From assembly GCA_905221605.1 (NCBI GenBank), contig CAJNDS010002178.1, positions 341,693 to 405,692 on the forward strand: a stretch of DNA of 64,000 bases, given 5' to 3'. The notes under the pieces are model-generated. The model had not been told where the DNA came from and ran no database searches. It saw only the letters and a program-made list of their open reading frames with translations. Each line of letters starts with the position of its first letter. Positions within the stretch are counted from its first letter, which is position 1. This document shows, piece by piece, positions 48,441 through 59,703 of the stretch. A program made the position numbers and the translations under genes. This DNA is from Symbiodinium natans. Taxonomy: Eukaryota > Sar > Dinophyceae > Suessiales > Symbiodiniaceae.

Positions 48441-49815
48441 CACCCCCTTCGGCCGCACACCCCACACACATCTCTTGCAGGGGAGGAGATCTATGAGTTC
48501 AGGGCTTGGGGTTTAGGGTTTGGGCTTCGGGATTCAGGTTTTCGGACCCCAGGAGCTCTTGTCTCAACTTGCTTGCGCCCGAATGAATCTTCACCGCCCC
48601 CCGCCCAGTGTAGATGAACGCCCAGGCTGCCAAGGTACCTGAGGCGCGTGGACAATGACACGTTTAGGGTCTAGGGTTTAGGGTTTAGGGTTTAGGGTGT
48701 TGGGTCAGTAAACCCTGCACGCTACTTCAAGCGTCAAGGGCAGTGTATCTCCCATGCTAGACCTCAAGCGCCACACCCTACTATAGTCTTAATAAAGTTG
48801 TCCAGGCATTTATCCCTGCACCCCACAGACCCGAAAGCCTGTATCCAAAACCCTACAAGCGCCCCGTTGGGCAGCTTTCACATGTAGGGGGCACATTTTC
48901 AATCCTAACTATGGTCCCTGGCCCTGGTTTAGGGTTTAGGGTCTAGGGTTTAAGGTTTAGGGTTTAGGGTTTAAGCCCTAAACCCTAAACCCGAAATCGA
49001 GTCAACAAAAAGTCAATGTGCGAAAACCCTAAACCCTAAACCCGAAATGGAGTTTGCTTAGGGTTTAGGGTTCAGGGAAGGAAAAGCCCGAAAGAGCAAC
49101 ACGTCGTTGGCACCGTTCGTGGCCGTAACTTGGGTTTACACCGCTTGGGCTCAACATGAAAAGGTAGGTATCTCAGCGATGTTGAGCGGGCACTTCTTCA
49201 GCTGTTTTCACTCAGTCGATTCAGATGTCGGTTAAACCCTAAACCCTAAACCCTAAACCCTAAACCCTAAACCCTAAACCCTAAACCCTAAACCCTAAAC
49301 CCTAAATCCTAAGATCCTGTCCTATTCCGGAAACAAATAACCTCTGGTGTGAGGCGGGGTTGCTTTGCGTGATGACGTGGGATCAGTGGGTGGGTGCGGT
49401 GCTCATGTTTTGTACTGCATAGGCTTGAAATGCGGGGCCCTAAGCCCTACACCCTAAACCCTCAACCCTCAACCCTAAACCCTAAACCCTAAAGTACTTA
49501 AGGTGTCTTTCCAGCACGTTGGGAACCCGACAGGCCTTGGTGCAGACGCTCGAGCGCCATCCTAGGGTGCGTCCCAAGGAAGGCGTCGGAAGGGTTTAGG
49601 GTTTAGGGTTTAGGGTTTGGGGTTTAGGGTTTAGGGTTTAGGGTTTGGGGTTTAGGGTTTCCCCCCCCCCCCCCTCCCCTCTTCCCGTCACATCGAAAAA
49701 GGAAAAGCGTTTCAAAAAAGTCACAGACAACCAGGGAACTGAACCCTGAACCCTAAACCTCAAACCCTAAACCCCCAAACCCGAAACCCTAAACCCTAAA
49801 CCCTAACCCTAAACC

Positions 49816-49952
49816 CTTGAGGGTTTTGGGGGTTTTGGGTGTTTTGGGTGTTTTGGGTGTTTTGGGTGTTTTGGGTGTTTTGGGTGTTTTGGGTGTTTTG
49901 GGTGTTTTGGGCGTTTTGGGGGTTTTGGGGGTTTTGGGGGTTTTGGGGTTAG
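49816..49952. repeat. 9-bp satellite GTTTTGGGT
   Basis: About 14 units; the KTPKTPKTP minus-strand frame is its translation. Confidence 0.95.
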
Positions 49953-50101
49953 GGTTTATCAATCGGTGTGAATAGGGAACTAGACAGTTAATCCATATCA
50001 CACTTTAAGAGTAAATATCAGTGCCTTAATGCCCAACATCCCTACTAAGAGCCTACGTTGGCTTTCAAAGACCCTGAACCCATGTAAACCCTGAACCCTT
50101 C

Positions 50102-50252
50102 AGGCTCAAGGGTTCAGCTAGGATGCCCAGTAGTGCCCTTATTCCCGTTTTGGGGGCTCTAGGTTCCTCTACAAGCCCCAAGAAGCAAAATGGGGCACCC
50201 TGTTTAATCCTAGGTTACTGGGCAACCTAGCCTTTAGGCTGAAGGGTTCAGG
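50102..50252. mobile_element. Family F element with 16-bp flanking direct repeat
   Basis: Element 50118-50230, ends CTAGGATGCCCAGTAGTG and the right end GGTTACTGGGCAACCTAG. AGGCTCAAGGGTTCAG at 50102-50117 and AGGCTGAAGGGTTCAG at 50237-50252 flank it, 15/16 identical. Confidence 0.7.
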
Positions 50253-50775
50253 CTATTCAGGCAAGTTGCACGAGACGAAGGCGTTTGCCTGGTTGTCTTT
50301 CTCACATGCGGGAGACACACAACAAGATGCGAACAACAGAAGTTCAAGGGTTGAGGGTTTAGGGTGTATGGTTTAGGGTTTAGGGTTTAGAGTTCAGGGT
50401 TTAGGGAAACAACATGCGAAGGAAGCAGTCCGAAGGCAGCTGTGGAGACTTTCGGCCAGCGTCGTGACGCAAGCCTTCAGAACAAAGAGAGAGGGTCCCG
50501 TCCCACTACCCCATAATGCCCAACAAACCCCAGGTGTTACATTTTCTTGGGACCTAAAACCACGAACATCACACCCTAAACCCTGAAGCCTAACCCTAAA
50601 CCCCAAACCCTAAGCCTAACCCTAAACCCCAAACCCTAAGCCTTATACCCTAAACCATAAACCCTAAACCCTAAACCCTAAACCCCAAACCCCAAAGCTG
50701 CTTTCGCCAGGAATGGCGCTGCCGCAGTGGATGGCGAGTGGATGATGAAAAAGGGCCCTCAACCTTACACCCTAC

Positions 50776-50965
50776 TGTAGGGGTCGGTAGTATTCCGTTA
50801 GGGTTTAGGGTTCAGGGTTTAGGGGTTTAGGGGTTTAGGGTTTAGGGTTTAGGGTTTAGGGTTTAGGGTTTAGGGTTTAGGGTTTAGGGTTTAGGGTTTA
50901 GGGTAGCTATACTCTAACAACCCGCCCAACACCCTATTCTGATTATTTTGGCCCCTGTATTACAT
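50776..50965. mobile_element. Family C element split by a TTTAGGG array
   Basis: Left part GTAGGGGTCGGTAGTATTCC, array 50797-50905, right part CCTATTCTGATTATTTTGGC then CCCTGTATTA. The array lies inside the element. Confidence 0.8.
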
Positions 50966-51513
50966 CCTGACACGGGCAGGGCTTGGATTCAAGATCCAGG
51001 GTCGATGGTTTAGGGGTCGAGTTCCCACTTGTCGGCCTGTAGGCGGGGGTACAGCGGCTTAGGTTCACCTCACGGATGGGGCATGTAGTCGGTAGCCGGC
51101 GTGTTTCCCTCCTTTCCTGGTTGTTTGGGGCGGGAAGGGCGGGATAGTAACGTCCATTCATATGGCGACCGTGTGCAAAACACTGGTATTTACAGAAATT
51201 TTGCTTCTTCGTACAACTGTACAACCCACTGTGCAGGGATGTTTTACGTTTCTGTCACAAGCGTTCATTGTCTTTCACGACATGCCCAAAACACTGCCCT
51301 ATAGATCCCAAGCTCGATAAACCCTAAACCCTAACCCGAAACCCTAAACCCTAAACGCTAAACCCTAAACCCTAAACCCTAAACCCTAAACCCAAAGCCC
51401 CGAACCCTAAACTTTCCTGAGCCGACTACTTTGATTATTTCCCATCTCCACAACAAGCCCTGAAGCAATGGACCCTACATGGGTTTTTAGGGTTTACGGC
51501 TCCGGGTGTCCCG

Positions 51514-51795
51514 CCCTAAACCCTAAACCCTAAACCCTAAACCCTAAACCCTAAACCCTAAACCCTAAACCCTAAACCCTAAACCCTAAACCCCTAACCC
51601 CTAACCCCCCTAACCCTAAACCCTAAACCCTAAACCCTAAACCCTAAACCCTAAACCCTAAACCCTAAACCCTAAACCCTAAACCCTAAACCCTAAACCC
51701 TAAACCCTATAAACCCTAAACCCTAGACCCTAGACCCTAAACCCTAAACCCTAAACCCTAACCCCAAACCCCAAACCCTAAACCCTAAACCCTAT
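51514..51795. repeat. Interstitial CCCTAAA array
   Basis: About 280 bp with a short CCCCTAA variant patch at 51590-51612. Confidence 0.95.
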
Positions 51796-52747
51796 TTGTT
51801 TCTAAGCATCTAGAAGCCCCAGGATCCTAAAGAAGACCCCAATGAACCCCTGCCCAGGTTTGAAAGGGGCCACCAAGCCTTCAAAAGAGCTTCTGGGGTT
51901 TAGGGTTTAGGGTTTGGGGTTCGGGGTTTAGGGTTTAGGGTGCCCTCACATCCCCTAACCCCCACCCCCCCCGAGCCCTAAACCCCAAACCCTACAAGAA
52001 CCCTTCTTCCCGGATGCTTTCTTGTTGGGGATCCTACAGTGGTGAGGCCCTGCTTTTCATGGAGCTATTGCGACGGGGCTCAAGAGATCTACGGCCAGTA
52101 GCGCGGAAGGGTTTAGGTTCAAGGGTTTAGGGTGTGATCGGTAGGATTGAGGAGTTAAAGATTATCATAGGAGCTTTCAGGATGTTGAGGTGAGGTATCC
52201 AGGAACCCTCTTCCTTACATAAGCCGAGATCCTACGAGGCTTTTGGGAGCCACGGATGCGGTAAACTGCAAGCTATCAACGGATTCCCTGGGCAGCCCGA
52301 TAGGCTTTGAGGATTTAGGATTTAGGGTTTAGGGTTTAGCCCTCAACCCGATAAAACCCAATCCTCTGACGCCCGAGTGTTGGAACGCCGGTCGCCATGC
52401 CAAGCTCAAAACATCGAGCAGGCAGGTTCGCAACCCGCAAAAAGCTGGCCAAAACGCCTCCCCACCCCCGACCCCCACCCCCTAACTTGCCCTGCCCTTT
52501 TTTCTGCCATGTAAGCTTGCTTCACAGCATACCCCGAATCCCCCCCCCCCCCCCCAGCCCCCGCCGAAAACTCGCAGGCTCGCGTCCGGCGTCGGCGAAG
52601 CCGCGCCGGCCTGCCTCGGCAGGCGCTGCCGTTGTTTTGCCTTTTGGGTGTGGAGGGCTTTAGGGTTTAGGGTGTAGGGTTTAGGGCTTAGGGTTGAGGG
52701 TTTAGGATTTGGGGTTTAGGGTTTAGGGTTGAGGGTTGAGGGTTGAG

Positions 52748-52985
52748 GCCTGGGATCTGAGCGACTGGCTAAATCCCGCGCCTTTCTTGGAAGCGATGCC
52801 TGGCCCCAAAGTTTAAGGGTTTAGGGTTTTCTTTTACAGTTTAGGGTTTAGGGTTTCGGGATATCATCGTGTTGCTTGAGAAAGCGATGCCTAACCCCAA
52901 AAGCGATATCCTCAATGAAATGTCTCAGTCGTGGCCTCTGGGCCTTGCCGCGCGCTCATCTAGGGAAATATGGGTTTTAGGGCAT
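52748..52985 (+). CDS. Unassigned two-exon candidate with duplicated border
   Basis: WDLSDWLNPAPFLEAMPGPK at 52748-52810 and EKAMPNPKSDILNEMSQSWP from 52880. Bases GCGATGCCTGGCCCCAAA at the first border recur as GCGATGCCTAACCCCAAA at the second, so the intron is flanked by a long direct repeat. Confidence 0.4.
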
Positions 52986-53205
52986 GGGGGCGCAGGGGTT
53001 TAGGGGCGAATTGGGGTTTAGGGTTTCTTTCAAGTATGATATGTTGAGATGGTCAGCCCCAACCCTAAGCCCTTTTGGATCTGAACAAAAGGCTTGGGAC
53101 TTCACCTAAAGGCCTAGAATCCGACAGCCTTAAACGACAGCCTTAAGCCCTGCAGCTCTAAGGGCCCCAAAACCCCAAAACCTGCATAATGCTAAGGCCC
53201 CGCAG

Positions 53206-53537
53206 CCATACGCGGAAGTCCTTGCTTCCGCTGGCTGGAGTGCACAGTCTCCAACACCGCAGGAGGCACTCCTGTGAACTTCTTGCTGGTGACAACAGCC
53301 GTCACCGCCGCAACACAGCCAGTGCTGTGGAACAACGGACACTCTGCAGCGGTCTTCTGTGAGGAAGCCTTGCCGGAGGAACTGCTTCAGAACAGAGCGG
53401 CAGAGGATTCAGCGACGCCGGCACCGCTGCAAATCCTGGCACGTAGTCCGGGTCTCCTCACTGCAGCACGGACTGCAATCGAGCACATCATTGCCGGCAG
53501 CCTAAAGAACCGCAATGCCCCAAAACCCAGAAGCACT
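53206..53537 (+). CDS. Unassigned open frame of ~110 residues
   Basis: GSPCFRWLECTVSNTAGGTP, then VNFLLVTTAVTAATQPVLWN and later ARTAIEHIIAGSLKNR. Long unbroken coding-like stretch without telomeric repeats inside. Family unknown. Confidence 0.45.
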
Positions 53538-53689
53538 ATACCCATAGATGCCCCAACCCTAGAGTGCCCAAGCCCTGCTTGGAGGGTGGGGAGGGGAAGG
53601 AAACTTCTTTTTTTGCCTTTAGCCCCAAGGCCTAGGCCCCCTATAGCCCTAAACCCTAAACCCTAAACCCTAAACCCTAAACTAAGTGA

Positions 53690-53811
53690 GGGGTCGCTTC
53701 CGTCGAGCGACAGACCCCGAACGCTCGGCCGAGGGCCTTACAGCCCGAGCGCCCAAGCGAAAAGAGAAACGGAAAGGTGAGGGTTAAGCCTCACCGTCTG
53801 TCCTGGACAGG
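53690..53811 (+). ncRNA. Cluster of perfect hairpins, possible structured RNA
   Basis: Four stems in a row: GGGGTC/GACCCC with inner GCT/AGC (53690-53718); CGCTCGG/CCGAGCG (53722-53751); GGTGAGG/CCTCACC (53776-53795); CTGTCC/GGACAG (53799-53811). No known RNA class recognised. Confidence 0.35.
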
Positions 53812-54089
53812 CCAACGGACATCGGCCTTTTTTACGACAACGTCAGTACTCGGCTAAGGGATGGCCGGCACCCAGACCACCTTTAGCGTAGCTAAAGTAT
53901 AACCCCAAATCGTAACCCTTTGCCTCTGGAGGTCGGTTCAGGGTTTTGGGTTCAGGGTTTGTCGGGCCCCCCCCCCCGGGGGCCCCCTGGTCCCTGGTAG
54001 CTGGATTCCTGGACCAGGAGGCTGGCGAGGGGTCCAGGCAGGCTGGTTGCTCAATTTCGTGATTTTGGGGGCTTTTTCACATTTCCAAC

Positions 54090-54560
54090 CCCGGGCCAAG
54101 GGCCCCCGGGCCAAGGGCCCCCCGGGCCAAGGGCCCCCCGGGCCAAGGGCCCCCCGGGCCAAGGGCCCCCGGGCCAAGGGCCCCCCGGGCCAAGGGCAAG
54201 GGCTTCAGGGTCACGGGCCCGCCGGGCCAAGGGCCCCCCGGGCCAAGGGCCCCCCGGCCAAGGGCCCCCCGGGCCAAGGGCCCCCCGGGCCAAGGGCCCC
54301 CCGGGCCAAGGGCCCCCTGGCCAAGGGCCCCCCGGGCCAAGGGCCCCCCCACCCAAGGGGCCCCCGGGCCAAGGCCCCCGAGGCCAAGGGCCCCCCGGCC
54401 TGGGGGACCCTTGCCTTGGCGGGGACCCTTGGCGGGGACCCTTGCCCTTGGCCGGGGGGCCCTTGGCCCGGGGGGCCCTTGGCCCTTGGCCCGGGGGGCC
54501 CTTGGCCCTGGGGGCCCGGGGGGCCCTTGGCCCGGGGGCCTTTGGCCAAGGGCGCAGGCC
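54090..54560. repeat. GC-rich palindromic satellite (GGGCCAAGGGCCCCCC)
   Basis: About 20 units in one orientation (54090-54400), then the reverse complement (54405-54550), making one very large inverted repeat. The PRAKGP/GPLARG frames are artefacts. Confidence 0.9.
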
Positions 54561-54699
54561 AAGAACCCCCCAAGCCAAGGGAGCCAAGGACTCAAGGACC
54601 GGCCAAGACCGTCAAGAACCCCCAACAATTCGTTTTCTTGGCCTTCCACCCTGCCAAGGGCCCCCCCAACCAGGGCTCGGCTAAGGGTCTAGGAAGCCC

Positions 54700-55560
54700 C
54701 CAAGAGGCGCCAAGAGCCACCAAAAGCTTCAAAAGCTTCAAAAGGCCCACTAAAAGAAGGGGGACCACAAGATTTGTCCGTGCCCACAATGAGAATATTG
54801 AAAACATTTTTTTTAGGCACCCCTGCCCGCATTTTAGTATTGAAATCGATGGCTCCCCCTAAATCAGCAAGGACCTCTACGGGCCCACGTGCCGAAGGCC
54901 CGAAAAGGACCGAAACTACCCCGAACCCCAGCCTAAACCCTGACACTGCAAAACCCTACGACGGCCTTCAAGCAAATAAGGGCCTCTACGGGCCCTAACG
55001 TGCCGAAGGCCCGAAAAGGGCCGAGGCTACCCCGAACCCCAGCTTAAACCCTAACACCGCAAAACCCTACGAAGGGCTTCAAGCAAATAAGGGCCTCTAC
55101 GGGCCCTAACTTGCCGAAGGCCCGAAAAGGGCCGAGGCTACCCCGAACCCGAGCTTAAACCCTAGCGATTGAAATACTCATTGGTGGAAAACTCATTAAT
55201 AGGTTCCCTGACCTTTAAATGAATAAAACCTCTGACACGCCGAAGGTCCGAACAAGGCCCCGAGAGACCCCAAGAGCCACCAAAATGCTTCAAAAGGCTT
55301 CAAAAGGCCCCCTAAAAGAAGGGGGACCCCAGGATGCCCGTTCCCGCAATGAAAAATGCGATTTTTTGGTAGTGAAAGCGATGCTTAATTGAGGCCCTTA
55401 AAGAAGGGGAATCCAGGAGCAGACACAAAGGGTTTCCTTGACCTTCAAATAAATAAGGGCCTCTACGGGCCCTGACACGCCGAAGGCCCGAAAAGGGCCG
55501 AGGCTACCCCCAACCCCAGCTTAAACCCTAACAGCGCAACTTTAAAAACGTCAAAGCAAG
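54700..55560. repeat. ~111-bp tandem repeat and larger duplicated module
   Basis: Units with AAGGGCCTCTACGGGCCCTA and GCCGAAGGCCCGAAAAGGGC at about 54866, 54969, 55082 and 55440. A separate module (CCACCAAAA-GCTTCAAAAG...) at 54714 recurs at 55272. Confidence 0.85.
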
Positions 55561-55927
55561 CATCGGGGCACAAGAAAATAAATTCCATAAACCCTAAACC
55601 CTAATAGAGTATAGTTTGGGTGGCCGGGGCGGGTTGACGGGCAACGCGAGCGCGCGGCCCGGGGTGTTTCACACCCGAGCGCGCGCCCTCCCCTGACACA
55701 CCCTAAACCCTAAACCCTAAACCCTAAACCCTAAACCCTAAACCCTAAACCCTAAACCCTAAACCCTAAACCCTAAACCCTAAACCATAAACCCTAAACC
55801 CTAAACCCTAAACCCCAAACCCCAAACCCTAAACCCTAAACCCTAAACCCTAAACCCTAAACCCGCCCGCCACCCCTCTCACCTCTGTTGGGGTAGGCGG
55901 GCGCAGTCGAGCGCTCAGCGAGACCAC

Positions 55928-55957
55928 GGCAGGCTCTGCTAGGCTGCAGAGCCTGCC
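55928..55957. other. Perfect 12-bp hairpin
   Basis: GGCAGGCTCTGC, six-base loop TAGGCT, GCAGAGCCTGCC. Between a telomeric array and a (CCCTGG)n tract (about 56020-56158). Confidence 0.8.
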
Positions 55958-56159
55958 AGGCACACTCCTGAGCCTAGCTAGAGTCCCCAAACTGGGCCCT
56001 GACCACTCCTGGCTTTGGCCCTGCCTGGACCCTGGCCTGGCCCTGGCCTGGCCCTGCCTCCCTGGCGCTGGCCCTGGCTCCAGCCCTGGGGCCCTCCTTG
56101 TACCCTGGCCCTGGCCCTGGCCCTGGCCCTGGCCCTGGCTCTGGCCCTGGCCCTGGCCT

Positions 56160-56850
56160 TAAACCCTTGGTGGACCTGAAACCCTCCCAGTTTACGCAAA
56201 TGTCCGAGGCAGTGCCAGTAAGCAGCGGCTTAAACCCTTCCAGTAGGCAGAAGGCTGCCAAAGAAGGCCCTGGAGCTGACAGGAAGCCCTGAAAGGTCCG
56301 ACCCCTCGCTTTGACCGCTCTAGTGAGTTTCGTTCTCTGGCCAAGTGAACTTCGGCGTGGGGGGGGATTCTTGCAAAACCTGCAGACTCTTCACGCCCTG
56401 AATTTTCTGTGAGAGGGCCCTTCGGCCCAGACCGTCCCCTGCGCAAAACCTGAGGGGGGGGATCCTTTGCCTTGTGCCCCCGAGTGACCTCCGAAGTCAA
56501 GGGACACCCTTGGCACCCCCTCAAAGTAGTCCCAGGCAGTGCTCGGCATGCTGCCTTCTGGCCCCAGATGATCTCCGACTTCCTAGTGTCCCAATCAGCC
56601 ACTGTTCCCAAGTGACCCCCCCAAGAAATCGCCAACAGCTCGCCTCAAGTTCGGCAAGTGTTCACGACTCGCACATATCCCAAGCTTTCGCAGTGTTTTA
56701 TCTTGGTGTGCTCTGAACATGTTCGATATGTGAGATTTGAATGGCTGGCTTGGCTTTGGCTGGCTCCGGTTTGGTTTCGTGATGAGTATTGTTTGGGTGG
56801 CCTCGGGGTGGGCATGTCTTCACACTTTTGCGTTCAGCTGACCAATGCTA
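56160..56850. other. Unique DNA, no clear gene
   Basis: A 147-codon minus frame (56192-56635) has no recognisable motif and unlike other genes here lies on the minus strand; I do not call it. No telomeric repeats in this stretch. Confidence 0.4.
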
Positions 56851-57481
56851 CACCCTAAACCCTAAACCCTAAACCCTAAACCCTAAACCCTAAACCCTAA
56901 ACCCTAAACCCTAAACCCTAAACCCTAAACCCTGTGGCCGCGGTGGAGGCCGCATCCGACCAGGGTCGGCTGTGCCGCTGAAGGTGCCAGAGCCGGCACT
57001 GGAGGCGAACTGTTTAGGGTTTAGGGTTTAGGGTTTAGGGTTTAAGGATTGGGGCTTTTTGGGGTTTAGGGCTTTTGGGGGATTAGGGTGTTAGGGTTTA
57101 GGGTTTAGGGATGTAGGGCGGTTAGGGTTGTGAGGGTTTCAACGTCTTGAGGGTGTCAGGGTTTGAGGGCTTGAAGATTTATGCATCTCCTACCTTAACC
57201 CTAAAGCCTAAACCCTGAACCCTAAACCTTGAACCCTAAACCCTACACCCTAAACCCCAAACCCTAAACCCTAATCCCTAAACCCTAAACCCTAAACCCT
57301 AACCCCTAAACCTAGTAGGCTCAGACCAGCCCTACGCAACCTCTCGGCTCCCGGGGCACCTTGTAAGGGTCACCCTAGGGTTTAGGGTTTAGGGTTTAGG
57401 ATTTAGGGTTTAGGAGTCATAATCGGGTTCCGGAACCCTGAAGCTTAAACTCTAAACTCTAAGCCATAAAACCCTACGCCC

Positions 57482-57640
57482 TAAGCCCTAAACCCTAAAC
57501 CCTAACCCTAAACCCTAAACCCTAAACCCTAAACCCTAAACCCTAAACCCTAAACCCTAAACCCTAAACCCTAAACCCTAAACCCTAAACCCTAAACCCT
57601 AAGCCCTAAACCCTAAACCCTAAACCCTAAACCCTAAACC
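57482..57640. repeat. Interstitial CCCTAAA array
   Basis: Typical array. Together with 58724-58830, 59820-59960 and 60600-60895 it makes up much of the 57-61 kb interval. Confidence 0.95.
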
Positions 57641-57994
57641 GCCAAAGCCCTCCCAACACCCCTCGGTGCCTCAGGGGTGCGCAGTGTGCCAGGAGCCGGT
57701 CCGGGGGATTCTGTTGTAGGGTTTAGGGGTTAGGGTTTAGGGTTTAGGGTTTAGGGTTTAGGGTTTAGGGCCTAGTTTAGGGTTTAGGGTTTAGGGTTTA
57801 GGGTTTAGGGTTTGGCGTTTCGAGTTGGCGACTTTGCCTTAAACTCGAAGTTGGGGTTCAGGATTTAGAGCTTAGGGCTTTAAGGGCTTACCTGAAACTC
57901 GAAACGCAAAGCCCCAAAATTTTTTGAAGGGTTTAGCGAGCCCCAAAGGTTAGCGAGCCCCAAGCGCCAATCCCCCAAAACCCTGAGCTTACCG

Positions 57995-58042
<48 letters not shown>

Positions 58043-58112
58043 TTCTTGCACTCATCGCCCGACATGAGCAAAGCAAGCGTCCGGGAGGTTTAGGGTTTAG
58101 GGTTTAGGGTAC

Positions 58113-58400
58113 ATGGCGAAGAGTCCCTGGAACGATGTAACTAGCACAGAACACGTCTCACGCCCGGTCCTTCCATCAAGACCAAAAACACAGACCCGCT
58201 ATACAGTAGTCCTCGAAGCCCCAGCACCGAACACTTCCCAAAGCCTGAAGCCCCCAACCCTAAACCCTCAGCCATCACCCCTAACCCCCCCCCCCCGTAA
58301 CCTCGGCGTTGAGGACCTTCCGCTAGTCTTCCACGAATGTCCAGACTGTTCGGCGAGGTGGGACCCTCAACACGGACCATGGGGGCCTGGGGGGCTTTAG
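58113..58400 (+). CDS. Unassigned coding-like island with CxxC
   Basis: Frame from ATG 58113 (MAKSPWNDVTSTEHVSRPVL); a poly-C interruption; then GVEDLPLVFHECPDCSARWD with a CxxC that could bind zinc. Whether it is one exon is unclear. Confidence 0.35.
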   Translation: MAKSPWNDVTSTEHVSRPVLPSRPKTQTRYTVVLEAPAPNTSQSLKPPTLNPQPSPLTPPPRNLGVEDLPLVFHECPDCSARWDPQHGPWGPGGL

Positions 58401-58615
58401 AGTTACGGGTTTGGAGCTAGGGTTTAGGTTTTAGGGTTTAGGGGTCAATTTTTGAGGCTAAGGCATGGATTCCAGGGCGTCCGACCCATAAGCTTAAAGC
58501 CTAAAGCCTCCTGGTATCAGCGATTTAGGGTGTTACTGTAGGGTGTTAGGGTTTGGGGTGTAGTAGCCCTAAACCCCAAACCCCAAACCCTAAACCCTGA
58601 ACCCTAAACCCTAAG

Positions 58616-58663
58616 AGCCGTATTGGGAGGTATTGTGCCAGTGGCTGCCTTCAGAGCTGGTAT
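58616..58663 (+). CDS. Unassigned exon candidate (EPYWEVLCQWLPSEL)
   Basis: Ends at a GT donor (GTATGAGC). CCCTAAA array on the left. Confidence 0.35.
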
Positions 58664-59179
58664 GAGCACAGCAAGCGGAGACCTCAGCCAATGGAGTGCT
58701 TGCAGTGGCTTTGGGCTTGGGGAACCCTAAACCCTAAACCCTAAACCCTAAACCCTAAACCCTAAACCCTAAACCCTAAACCCTAAACCCTAAATCCTAA
58801 ACCCTAAACCCTAGGCCCTAAACCCTAAACTCTAAACCCTAAACCCTACACCCCTAAACCCTAAACCCCCCAAACCCCAAACCCTAAGCTTGAGCGTCTC
58901 CCAGTGAGCTAGCGAACCCCCCCGACTTTTGCACAAAGCTACGGCAACTCCTTGAGGTGTCTAGGGCTTAGGGTTCTTGGGGTGTTTAGGGTTTAGGGTG
59001 TGGGTGGGCCGGTCCGGGTTTAGGGTTTAGGGTTTAGGTTTCAGGGTTCAGGGTTTAGGGTTTAGGGTCGTAGTTCTTTGTGGCACAAGTTTGCGAAACT
59101 CTTTCGTCCGTTGGCTGATGTCAAGTTGCCTCGAGCACTCAGCGGTATGGGGTTCCTTGTATTTGTGAGGTGACACGTA

Positions 59180-59300
59180 TCGGTACTTCCTCAAATCCCC
59201 AAAATAGGAGGCCCCTTACAAACCCCCAAATAGTATAATCCTCGGTATAGGAACGCAGGGTACCCCGAATTTCGGGAACCCTATCTTGGGGTGTCCTTTT
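59180..59300. mobile_element. Family G repeat
   Basis: CCCAAAATAGGAGGCCCCTT...CCCAAATAGTATAATCC, resembling 62413-62485 (CCCAAAATAGGGGTAATTAC...CCCAAATAGAATAGGATCC). Confidence 0.5.
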
Positions 59301-59409
59301 AGGAAGGCTAGTGGCAAACTCCCAACTAAGACTACATGTCTCGAGGCTGTTGTGTTTGTTCAGTCGCCGAGAGGATGCTAAACGGCTAAACCTTAAGCCC
59401 TAAACCCTG

Positions 59410-59470
59410 AACTTCTTGAAAGCCGGTGAAGTCGCCTGGCTCAGCACCACAGCACGATCTGTGGAGGTGG
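59410..59470 (+). CDS. Unassigned exon candidate (FLKAGEVAWLSTTARSVEVG)
   Basis: Codon-like open island before a telomeric array. Family unknown. Confidence 0.35.
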
Positions 59471-59521
59471 GCCCTAAACTTTAAACCCTAAACCCTAAAC
59501 CCTAAGCCCTAAACCCTAAAC

Positions 59522-59703
59522 CATTGAAACCCTTGAAACCCTTGAAACCCTTGAAACCCTTGAAACCCTTGAAACCCTTGAAACCCTTGAAACCCTTGAA
59601 ACCCTTGAAACCCTTGAAACCCTTGAAACCCTTGAAACCCTTGAAACCCTTGAAACCCTTGAAACCCTTGAAACCCTTGAAGCCCTTGAAGCCCTTGAAA
59701 CCC
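59522..59703. repeat. 9-bp satellite CCCTTGAAA
   Basis: 20 units; gives the PLKPLKPLK frame, not a gene. Confidence 0.95.

Noticed and set aside
50943-51304. Overlapping frames on both strands near 51 kb
   Set aside because: Neither shows protein-like composition or splice signals in a consistent place; left as non-coding.
54047-54862. 271-codon plus-strand frame with PRAKGP repeats
   Set aside because: Product of a GC-rich palindromic satellite; both strands are open equally and no domain is visible.
56192-56635. 147-codon minus-strand gene
   Set aside because: No motif, no homologous-looking pattern, and all supported genes here lie on the plus strand.
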